Shown here piece after piece: positions 23,657 to 33,580 of a stretch of DNA of 64,000 nt; within the stretch, counting starts at the first letter, position 1; the number at the start of each line of letters is the position of its first letter. Location of the stretch: the NCBI GenBank assembly GCA_024663395.1, contig JANFAH010000081.1, positions 166,785 to 230,784 of the forward strand, written 5' to 3'. Source of the stretch: Pisolithus tinctorius (taxonomy: Eukaryota; Basidiomycota; Agaricomycetes; Boletales; Pisolithaceae). The notes beneath the pieces were generated by a model. The model searched no databases. It was not told the origin of the DNA and was given only the letters and a program-made list of their open reading frames with translations. The position numbers were made by a program, and so were the translations under genes.

Positions 23657-23729
23657 CAAGGTGCCTGCCGTCCCCGACGGCCCTATCCTCTAGTATTATT
23701 AGGGGGCGGTGTTGCCGCCGGGGACCTTG
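23657..23729. repeat. Imperfect inverted repeat / hairpin
   Basis: GTCCCCGACGGC at 23670-23681 pairs with GCCGCCGGGGAC at 23714-23725 (11 of 12), and outside it CAAGG (23657-23661) pairs with CCTTG (23725-23729). The loop is AT-rich and contains CTAG and a TAGTATTATTAG palindrome. It could be a small transposon remnant or a cruciform. Confidence 0.5.
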
Positions 23730-24411
23730 TAGGAGATCCGGAAGGTGCCAAATTTACTCTCTAGCGGTCAGTTTTTCTACATACATTTCAAGCACCAGTA
23801 CCGGGGATGCACGGCGAGTGCAGAAACCACAGTTCGTTTGATCACGTGTACATTTGCACGCGAAGCCAACGATGTCGATGGCCGCCTTGAGGTGAAAGCA
23901 AGGTGATGACGAACAAGGAAGCAATGCAGGCCACGACGGAGGATATCTGATCTGTCTGGACGCTGCACGGTATGGTATGCACAAACTTGAAACAGATTGG
24001 TGGTTGAACGAAATGATTCAAACAATACACCACCGGCTCGGCAACCCACTTCTAGCTGGGCGGTGCTTATTTTACATACATAGCATTCAGGAACCCTTAT
24101 AATTAGAACACACTTGTTCGTGGCCAATGTGCCAGTGCCATCCCTCAACGCATCGTTTTTGATCATATTACAGTAATTTCTACCGTATCTTACTCTGTAC
24201 GTGGTCCTCTACATTTTTGCATATGTGGCGTCCCTCATTGATTATAAGGGCACTTGGTCCAGGTTACTCTGTCTTCGCGCTGCTTTCTCTTCCTCTCGAT
24301 TGTACATGATGTTCTCCCATGTCTCAGCTCACCCTCCGCGCTGGCTCCTTCTACCTGGTTCTCTACCAGCGCACAGAAGGAATACAAACTATGGATACTA
24401 CATCCCAATGA
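23730..24411. other. Spacer with a possible TATA box, no gene seen
   Basis: No exon chain was found in the left part. ATTATAAGGG at about 24239-24248 is a possible TATA box for the downstream surface-protein gene, and open frames at 24306-24411 may contain a missed first exon of it. Confidence 0.4.
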
Positions 24412-25560
24412 ATGACGGGGGAAGCATGCTCACGGTACGCCCATACGCCCGAGGCTCTCTCACTCACCTACCTCGCTTTCACACCACAGGAAGTCCCGGA
24501 TACTTACCCAGCTGGTCTGGGTGAACCCCTCAATATCATCATCTCCGCGTACTCAGACTCGGAGGTCCTCCAGAATACTGTAGACAACGGCGGTTTGATC
24601 AATTACTTCCAGTGAGTCATCCTTGCCTCCAGATTTTCGATGGCGACACCGAATCTTAGCACTCGACGCAGATCATTCGGATTCTCCACAGAGTGTCTTG
24701 GCCAACACTCAGGAAGCGACCAAGCTGCCAATCTTGGCGATGGAAACGGCTGGCGTACGTCCTGCACCTTCCCTACTTCGCAACACACTCCTCAAATAGG
24801 TCAACTCTCATTCCTCTTTCAGTCAACGAAACAGCCGTCATACGATGGGATTACGGCAATGTCACCTTTGGCACATGCGAAGAGACCATCAACGGAGGAA
24901 ACCATTTCCGGTATTGGATACAGAACGGTCCTGATGCCGATAGTGGCGCAATATTCATAGGTGCTTCCTACGAGATGCCAATTGCACGTACGTCCCATAC
25001 CCATGTAGTATGCAGGGCGTTACTAAATACCTAATCGTACAGAACAACACGACATCATCGTGAACGGGTCAGTTTTCTCATCTTATCTCACCTTCCACCG
25101 CGCTCACTGTGGCTGCACAGCTATGACCTCGGCCGAGACTGGCTCATTGGAAATGCAACATCCCAATCCAGCGTCATCCCCACCGAGAAACTCACTAACA
25201 CTAGCACCTACTCCGGCCAAACCTCGTTCGGGGGGTACACCTACCAAACATCCGTCAACTACATCTCAGGATTGCTACAGAATACAAGTCAGGGAATTAA
25301 CCATTATCAGAGCGTCGCTGTGAATGGTTCAAATGCCATTGATGGACTCGTGGCAGTGATGACTGTCAAGGTTTTGTCGAAGCCGGAGAGCTCGTCGACG
25401 AGTGGGTAAGTGGCTGACTCTCGGTCTAGGCTGTGATTGTGATTAAACATACACGTGATTCTCACCCGGCGATCCCAGGGCGGAGTCGTCGTATCGACGT
25501 ATATCACTTCTATGGGCACTGGCCATCCTGGCATGCACGCTAGCAACATCCTCGCTATAA
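24412..25560 (+). CDS. Probable GPI-anchored or membrane-tethered surface glycoprotein
   Basis: Six exons fit: 24412-24611, 24672-24754, 24823-24987, 25044-25068 (25 nt), 25121-25405 and 25479-25560, giving 279 residues from this start. Typical features are GGNHFRYWIQNGPDADSGAIF, a GYDLGRDWLIGN stretch, and SVNYISGLLQNTSQGINHYQ, with many N-glycosylation sites (NVTF, NATS, NTST, NTSQ). The tail has a Ser-rich spacer (SSSTSG) followed by a hydrophobic end (ISLLWALAILACTLATSSL), as in a GPI-attachment signal. I have seen this pattern as a fungal secreted family of unknown function. The expected N-terminal signal peptide is missing from this frame. The ATG at 24412 follows a TGA in the same frame, and the segment before it reads as protein in another frame (AQKEYKLWILHP), so the N-terminus is either in an unfound exon or broken. 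Confidence 0.62.
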
Positions 25561-28500
25561 TTTCCCTTAATGCCGCCCATATACCCTACCTGCAGTACCC
25601 CTGGAACCAACCAACACACTGCATACCCCCTGTCCCTCGATTCCCGACTTTCACGACCCGTTTTAATCGTCGTCGTTTCATTCGCGGCCTCATCTGTCGA
25701 ACGCGTACTGTGAACGATGCCGAACTTCGAACCAAGTCCACATGGTTACTTAGATTAGACCCCTGCACGATAAGCTTCCCTACTACTATTTTCTTGTCCC
25801 CCCCACGGATTATTATCCGTCCTGTTTACGTCGTTTCCTTTCTTTGGTTTGCGGTCTGCATCGTTTGCCTATAAATCCCTTTTATTTTCTAGTAACATAC
25901 TTTTATTTCTGGGGATTCTCACGAACAGACGAAAGAACGGACAAATGGATGGATAACTAGATTTCCCACTGTTGCCTCGCTTCATCCCTCGCCTCGCCTC
26001 GCATTGCTCCACTCCACTTCGTCAACTCACGCTCAGACTCCACAGATCGGTCGGACCGGATGCGAAGAACGACTTGACTGGTGGTATGTTTCACTCAACG
26101 ATCCGATTATTGGTGGAGCCTCTTTTTCTTCCCCTTTTGCCAACGTAGCATTCCCCGACGACTGTACCTTATCTGTATATACTATGTAGCTCACATGTGC
26201 CCCTTGTGCTGCCCTGGTGGCGAAGACTTGCTGTCGATGGTATATCTGGCGCTTTGTTTCAGGGTTATTTTATGTTACTTACGTTCTGGATGGCAGGAAG
26301 ATGAATAAATGATGTCCTATACATATCCCTTGAGCGGTCAGTTTTCCGCCTGGTTCGCCGGTAACTTCTGCGCTCGCAACTGGACAGCGCCACTAGTACT
26401 GTACTCAGATTTGTTTTGCAGTTACTAAAAAACTACTGCAAACAAATGTTGCTTACGTAACTTACAGCAACCGTTTGCATGTCAAATACTCCAGCAGACT
26501 AGCAGTAAACATCTTCCATGGGTTCCATTTCCTTCTCTGCGTCGCGGCAGTCAACACCATCAGGCGTCCAGACACCACAGCTGTTCAGACATGTTCTCTA
26601 ACAAGAAGCATCTCATTCTGTTAGTTGGTAATAGGGCCCGACGAGCTCCTGTGCACTATGAATGTCCTCAGGAATAACCTAGCCTGTGGAGTTCTCGCAT
26701 AATATATTTGCATATAATAACTCGAACACAAGAAGCGAGGTATCATGAATGGGAGTTCTTACCGACCGGGCAGAAAGGGGACAGGTGAGTCGTAAGAGTT
26801 GTAAGAGTAGCTCAGTAAGGACCGCTGAGCACAGGGTCCGCGCGCTTTGGGTTCGCAGGTATTGCAAGGCCGGCCACTGCAGGCGCCAGGTGCTGCCACC
26901 CACTCTTATTGGAGGTTCTATTCATCGGTAAGTGTTTATAGCCTTCACTTTCAATGTGCCTCCGAGACTCGACAGATAACAGGTAAGTTGGTGTACAGGT
27001 CAGAACAGACAGAATAAACACGAAGCACCAAGATGCAATCGAATTCTCGGATGAATACCTGGGGATTTCTCTATCCGTGGCCAATCTTGACGTGCTGATA
27101 CCGCGCACCGGTAACGCGTGCATGCGACTACTTGGAAAACTCTGTTTTTACCAAGAACCAAACGTGGTCAAATGCTTCCATGTGGTCTAGCAAGGAACGT
27201 GACTCGCCTTGCAGCTGGTCTTGCTGTAGCTCGGCTGTGATGGGGTTCTGCATAGCAACTCTGTTTTGCAACCTTTTCACCTCAACCTCTAAGGCGTCTA
27301 TGGCTTTTTTAAGGTTCTCCGAGCAGTTTTCATTTGTTTCTGACAGCTTCAGCTGTTCTCTCAGGGGAGAACCTCGGGTACCGATAAGCGCTAAAATTGA
27401 AGCACAACATGAGCTTACCAGCACTTGCATCAGCCTTTACTAATAAATCCGCAGATACTTGGCCGTCCTGCGGTGAGACTGACCTGGCCAGCGGAGAGCT
27501 AACAGGTTGGAATCTCCTGATCGCAGGAAGATAAGCAGGCGATACAGGTTCAAAGCGGTGACGCCTAACTCACATGGAGCTTGGTGGTTGTCGGAAGCTG
27601 CAGCGACCTAATGACAGGTGTGCGATATCGGCTGGCACGCGCATGTCAAGAGTTCTTGAACGTCGTCCTTTTACAGATCGACCACCACCTAAGATATGAA
27701 AAGGAATAGCTGGAAAGACCTTAGTGTCTGCCATTATCCGCTATGGACCTGTGGGCTTGTTGTCTATCTCGCGAACCAGGGTGGAAGAAGGGGCGTGATA
27801 AGATCGCAGAGAATACGTGGAAATCCTCTTCAATGCACCAACCCAAGATCTCGATAGCAAACAAAGTTCAAATTTCAAATGCGCCCAGTGAGAAGGGTGT
27901 GGAGTGTACGGTGTCCTTACAGTCCGTGAGCTCCATGGGCTCCTCAAGTCGAGAGTGGTACTGGGTTACCTGTCACAAGTGACACTCACATGGCAGTCTG
28001 GGACCAAGAAGTTTAAGTAAATTCGCAAGCGCAACTTCAATAATCCGTACTTGTCCTCTCATTTCTTTCATATCGCAACGTTGCGGGCACAGCGTTGTTG
28101 GAGACAGACCTACCGTAGATATTATCGTAGGAACATTTCTTTTTCCTTTTTTGGACATCGGACTCCGTAGTCTCGTACATACCTAGTGCTCGACTGGAGG
28201 ACTTACAGTCCCTCCTCTGCAGAGCGCATCGTCCCTCTCACAAGCGTTGCTGACATTGTCGTTCTGCCAATACGTATTGTGCGTAGATGACATACCGTTT
28301 TTGCTTGACACATCAGGGAATTAAAAACATAGTCACTCGTTCTCCGGCTCTCCGGTAGTACTCCCACCCGTCCGAAGTTGCTCATTGCCACCCCCTTTCG
28401 GTGCCTCCGAACACGTGATCTTAAAAACGCTCGTGCAGCTGGACACGCCACAAGTAATTTATCTCCAGGTAAGTTCTCGTTCTTATCCACAGTTCCCGGT

Positions 28501-29752
28501 CCGCGTCGTGCTCGTCTTGAATTCCTCCTGCTAACTGAGATATGATGGTCGACTTCGGACTGGACGGCTGACGGACAGACCCCAGCTCCTTGCACTGTTC
28601 TCTGGTATGTATATATCGACCTGCTCAAGTGGCAAGGAACTACTTGGAGGACCGACGACTAAAGTTTGTGTTAGATTTCTGCCTAAAGCGATTCTGCGAA
28701 GAGGTCATGATCAGCCAAATGTAAGGTTGTATTCCTGAGGAACCTTTCGGCACTATGAGTTACAACGCCTTCCCGCATGACTTGGATGATAGATGGCTTT
28801 TGGCCGTGCTTTGAGTGGGGTGTCATCCCGTCTACTCCACCGTTGTCTGGAATCGAAGATCCCATCGACGTCGCTGGTGTGCCTAGACCTTCGTAGGCAC
28901 AGACAACTGCACCAACTGGGATCCTTCATTCGGTCTCGGTGGATATCTATTCTGGTTCTTGGGTGTCCTCTCAATATTCGCCAACTCGAGTTCATGGCGG
29001 ACACAAAAATGACGAGTAGGCGGACACGAGGTATGGAACAATAACACCTTCGCTTACCGGCTGCTGGAGAAGCACCAGGGAAAGCCACGAAAAACACGCA
29101 CGCCATGCAGGGACGATCCTGAACTTGGAGCCACATGATAGACCATGACGCACTCGGGACGTTCGGGCCGTGCAGTCGTTCTATACCCTTTGGGGAAAGC
29201 AAGACGACATTGGAGTCCACCCACGGTGAGTGGGGCGACGAGCTGGAATAAAACTGCGCCAAGGATCTCCATTAGTCAAGTTGAAGTTCTTATCGACGGT
29301 CACGTCCTCTTGGGCAGATAATGTCATAGATCGAAATGTCGCAATAGATTGCGTGATGACCCGAGTGGATAGACTAACATGCCAAGATGCGTGGAACTGA
29401 AAGGTATATAAGAGCGATTGCGTCTGTAGGAGATCCTTTTACCCTTGCTCGTCTTCGTCTGGACAGGCCCAATGATTGAATCGATCCTTGCCCTGCCTCG
29501 ACACCCGTTCACGGCTGACATCCTGATATTGCTCTACGAGGATTATTCGCTATTGGAAGACGGCGTCTTGAACATCTGCGGATGCATATTATTTGATGCG
29601 TCTGGACGTGGTGAGATGGGTCGGGAATGCGGATGGCAGACCGTGCGTCGTCTCCAGATACACCTGACGTAGCGAGGCAGTGATGGTGCAATACTATATT
29701 GCCGACACGTGCAAACAAGCTGTCTAATATGGGGGGGCCCACCTGCAACGAG
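25561..29752. other. Gene-poor 4.2-kb stretch
   Basis: No convincing exon chain was found. Two small palindromic stretches occur near 26418-26475 (TTTGCAG..CTGCAAA and GTTGCT..AGCAAC). A few open frames of 100-170 codons on minus (28203-28628, 28753-29262) have no recognisable motif. A coiled-coil-like frame at 27128-27430 is listed separately. Confidence 0.5.
27128..27430 (-). CDS. Possible coiled-coil protein fragment
   Basis: A 100-codon frame with a true ATG. It contains a heptad-like helical stretch (ENLKKAIDALEVEVKRLQNR) and a short hydrophobic N-terminus. It could be the last exon of a minus-strand gene beginning near 28158 (MSKKGKRNVPTIIS), but I could not build a convincing exon chain. 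Function unknown; it may be a chance frame. Confidence 0.25.
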   Translation of the reverse strand: MQVLVSSCCASILALIGTRGSPLREQLKLSETNENCSENLKKAIDALEVEVKRLQNRVAMQNPITAELQQDQLQGESRSLLDHMEAFDHVWFLVKTEFSK

Positions 29753-29760
29753 TATATAAG
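29753..29760 (+). promoter_or_regulatory. TATA box (TATATAAG)
   Basis: A consensus TATA box lies 85 bp before the ATG at 29845, followed by a C/T-rich leader with little secondary structure, as in strongly expressed fungal genes. Confidence 0.65.
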
Positions 29761-29844
29761 TAGCAGGCCCCCTCATATTCCTCCTTTCTCAGAGCCCTCT
29801 TTCACCGACCACCAACACTTCCGCCCTCACAAGATATCACAGCG

Positions 29845-30410
29845 ATGGAGCCCACCAACAAGGCGACTACCAACCAGCCCCAGGCTGCCATGCAAATGAG
29901 TACGTATATGTGAGATAAGACGGAGGACTGGGGGTCTAAGCCTGTCTTTCTCCATTGCCAGGCGTTGTGAACCCTGCTCCCGCCAACAACACTCAGGACC
30001 ACGAGCAACATCACGCTAAGCGTATTCGCGGTGGAGGGGCTGCCAAGGTGCGTTTCACCTATTACATCGCAAGGAGACGCGCAATAACGACGATTAATTC
30101 CCTTGTCTCACAGGATTGCTTCCTTGCTGCCATCGAGTGCTTCATTTGTTTCGGTAAGCCTTTGCCAGCACGTGCGTGACCTTAACTGATCATGTCGTGC
30201 CATCCCACCAGAATGCTGCAAGGTACGGACATGGTGTTCCACCATCACACCACGTTTGTCCGGCATCCTAATCTGATCCTCTCATCACTGCTTTTAGGGA
30301 ATATGTGAATGCTGCGGTGACATCATTTGTGAGTGGCGGTTGTGTGAACACTGCGCTTGTATCACTAATCACCCGCATGACCAGGCTGCCCATGCGAGAT
30401 GTGCTGCTGA
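29845..30410 (+). CDS. Small cysteine-rich protein, 82 residues from six exons
   Basis: Exons 29845-29899, 29962-30047, 30114-30153, 30212-30222 (11 nt), 30298-30328 and 30385-30410 all have GT..AG introns and matching phases; together they encode 82 residues. The N-terminal half is polar (MEPTNKATTNQPQAAMQM, then HHAKRIRGGGAAK). The C-terminal half is a hydrophobic cysteine cluster: DCFLAAIECFICFECCKGI, then CECCGDIICCPCEMCC at the very end. About a dozen cysteines lie in 35 residues. There is no signal peptide, so it is probably cytosolic or membrane-associated through the Cys cluster (palmitoylation or metal binding are options). Small proteins ending in this kind of CC.PCE..CC pattern recur in basidiomycetes; their role is unknown. 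The TATA box and short leader suggest regulated, strong expression. Confidence 0.75.
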
Positions 30411-31878
30411 ACGAGCACGAGGGGCTCCATGTAACTGACAGTTTATTTGCGTCTGACCCCCACCCTGATGACCCTTTCTATCTTTTGTATCTTTTCATCA
30501 CGTCTGTTGACATGATATTTTGGCCTCATGTCCTGTCGAATCAAATACGGTTGTTGTAGTGCCATTGATTTTGGTGAATTCTTTACGTTGTCTCGGAATT
30601 GGTGATTTTCCGATCTGACTCTGTTGCGTCGGCCTCGAGTGTTCGCACGTTCAATCCACACGTTTGATCACCGAATGTATGAGAAGAGATGGTGGTAACA
30701 CTAAATACTGTAAGCTGGTTCAAAGCTCGCCAAAAGGTAACGTTTAGACTACAAGTAATATTCTTATCTTGCGCTAACTCAGCTCGTGTCGTACGTTCGT
30801 TCACCTTGTCAACGGATGCTATCATATGCCACTGCAGCCAGTCACATCGAGGTAGATGGCCAAATCGAGTTATATAAAGTCGACCTATGTCTCACCATGG
30901 GTCTGCATCTGATTGTCCCACGAAGTGAAGAGATAGTAGAGCAGAACGACTTAGAGAGGCTCTGAGGCTCCTCAGACTTTACTGACGATGTGTTATTAAC
31001 GAACTCAGCGGGGTCACTTGTGATCCGGTCAGCGGCGCGCCAACTCATCGTGGGTGTCGTTCAGGATCCGAATCAGGTCGCAGTACTGAAGCATGTCTTG
31101 TCAGAAGCATGATCCTTCAAGCTTCAGGTGTCATCTGAAAAACAACCGCAGACCCATGATAGAACCAAGTTCCTGGAAGGCGCGCGACATTCATTTCTTG
31201 GGCCAGCCACATACCATCTAGATAGACCGGCGGCCACAATCTTCTAGCTTCAATACGAACTCACTGAGCCTGGGTCGCCACATCATGCCTTCTGGTTGGG
31301 CGAGACGGTTTCGCCCTACTAGGTTTCCGTTGGCTATGGCGGTACTCTTTCCGGAGGACTGCCTACTGAGGTCCTGACGAGTCCTTATGCGTAATTTACT
31401 CTGGTTTTTCCACTAGCACCCAAAACAAACCCTCGCCAATCCGCCACCCGGGAGGTCTGGATCTGCTGCAGGCGCAGTCCAAATCACAAGTGAGGAACAC
31501 CGAAAGAGTGAGAGATTAATTTGGAGGAAAGGAATTTAGCGAAGAAACGAGGGACATCACAACGGCAACAAACAGGATGAGGGCGGAGAGGGAGACAGGG
31601 AACCGATGCATACACTTGCGCGAATACCGTGTAGTCGGTTTGGCAGAACAGTTGTCATGATTTGGATATATGAAGAAGACTGCTTGGTGGGCGCGGTACT
31701 GGTTCAATGTCTTCCGTGTAAACCGAGATCGTAAGTAGTCCCTCTATGATGAAATAGGATGTCTCCAATGGATATCACTTAGCCCTACTAGTATTTCACT
31801 ACACGACACATTAGAGCACCATAACTTAGATACAGAATAAACACAGCAAACGAAGAGAAGTCCGATGGTATATGACAT
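30411..31878. other. Gene-poor 1.5-kb stretch
   Basis: It contains the 3' flank of the cysteine-rich gene and of the minus-strand palmitoyltransferase. Only short open frames are present; nothing else was recognised. Confidence 0.5.
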
Positions 31879-33365
31879 TCAAGCTTCCTTATCCGCTATC
31901 TCGAGCGCATTGGCGAGTTTCTGCAACATATCCTGCGCACGTGGATTCCTCGGAAAACTTCGACCACCGCCTGGGCTACAGACACATGCACACAACACAT
32001 GAATCAGGGTTCGATAAGCCGTGTGTGGAAAGCTGTGCGTACCTCGCACCGCCATATAGGACACGGGGTACCCATCCCCCGGATTTTCTCCACCCAAATA
32101 CCTGCGCCCAATTTTCTCGCCACCCGAGATCATACAGTTTGACGGCTCGATGTGCGTTACGCACGAGACGGCGCTGGGTATAGGATAGTTCGTGTTCCAT
32201 GGGAGGATCCGATAAGCGGAGGGAGGATGAGAGTGGGGGAATGAATCTCAGTAGCAAGAAGGGTGATAGAGACTCCAAGGTCGTTTGGTTTGTACTAGCC
32301 GAAAACGACGGGGCTGGATATTATAGTCACTTGGGCGGGTCAGGGGGAGTGGCACGTACGAGATGAGGTAGATGTGGTATATCATAAAGGAACCCACAAC
32401 GAGACCAAATATCACGCCGGCACATAGTAGGAAGAGCTCATGCAGTGGGGTGACTTCGTCCTGTAGATAAGTCATTGAGTTCGCGCAAGTTACTAACCTC
32501 GTCGCTTGGCTTACAAATATCGACGTTGGGTTGTTGAATGACCACCAGAAAGCTGTTCCTGCGAGATAAGCGACGTGTGCAGAAAAGAGTGTGATGCAAG
32601 TGATGAAGTGGAAAAAAGAAGGGTAGGTTCGGTGGCCCTGCAAGTTGCACGACGATACGTCAGGTATGGTCAAGTGGGATAAAAGCTTCCTACTTACGAC
32701 GCACTTTCCCCCTAACCAAGGACAATGATGATCTGATTTTTGACGACAATGAGTACAGACGGTTCCTGGTCACGCATGAGTGGTCCCTCACCCATTTTCA
32801 ACACGCATCTTCCGCAGAGGCTACAATGATGCGTACGCTCCGGCTTTGGAGCCCAGCACTTGCGACACCACTTCAGGGGGGTTATCTCGCCGTCGTCGGG
32901 TTCATCTGGTGGCCCCATAAGCGCTTCTCTCAATCCGATTTCGTCTCGTGCTGATATCTGACCGTCGTCCTGTGCGGGATTGTCGAAGCAGACAGGTCCA
33001 GGATCTCGAACGACACAGATTATGAGAGAGGCGAAGGATAGGAAAGTGAGTGTGTATGACACGCATAGGTGAACAAGGAATGTGATGGGTTCGTGTAGTG
33101 TGCGAAGGTAATGATTGACGAGGACGAGAAGTAGAGATGGATGCGGAGCGACCATCAAAACGAGCAGAACTGTCGTGTCACCGTCAGATACAAGGACGAG
33201 AGTCAGCGCTTTGGAGGCGCATGGCAAAGACGCACTGCACAGCGGGAAGTAACGCGTCCATCTGCTCTGTCTTTCATCGGAGCCGTCGTCTGAGTCGTCG
33301 TCCCGCCAGTGTTTTCCAGTAGCAGAGCGCTGTAGGTGGTCAGTGAACGAAAGGAGACGAGACAT
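31879..33365 (-). CDS. DHHC-type protein S-palmitoyltransferase
   Basis: Attaches palmitate to cysteines of membrane proteins. Seven exons (33365-33236, 33169-32792, 32732-32698, 32637-32515, 32460-32360, 32294-32043, 31975-31879) give 371 residues. The zinc-binding Cys-rich domain reads WCRKCWAPKPERTHHCSLCG, then RCVLKM, then the catalytic DHHCPWLGGKCVGHRTYPSF at residue about 170; an intron falls inside the DHHC codons. Two transmembrane segments precede it (from residue 40: FPLCILLVLMVAPHPSLLLV, and LCVSYTLTFLSFASLIICVV) and two follow (ITLFSAHVAYLAG, and LLCAGVIFGLVVGSFMIYHI). The TTxE-like motif is present as NQTTLESL. Overall shape is like yeast Pfa3/Pfa4, but I do not assign one. The start at 33365 is the first ATG of the frame. 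It diverges from MDN1, with 215 bp between the start codons. Confidence 0.9.
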
Positions 33366-33580
33366 GCCTCGACTCAACTGCCCGTGTCTGGGCCAAGTAC
33401 GGTTATTATTAGGGTATGTGGCCAAATATGGCCAAACAGGAGTGCGCTGACTAAGCTAATCAGAAGTAAAATTTCCTCGAGGGAGGACGAATGAGACGTT
33501 GACCCAAAGATCGCCAGAAGAGAAAATTCACACCTTTGATTCACAAAAAAAGTACCTTACCATCTAGATTTGCAGCAGCC
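33366..33580. promoter_or_regulatory. Divergent promoter of palmitoyltransferase and MDN1
   Basis: Start codons of two opposite genes are 215 bp apart, so this gap must hold both core promoters and leaders. No TATA box is obvious, which fits housekeeping expression. Confidence 0.5.

Noticed and set aside
28203..29262. Minus-strand ORFs of 141 and 169 codons
   Set aside because: No motif, no supporting splice chain, and amino-acid composition typical of random frames.
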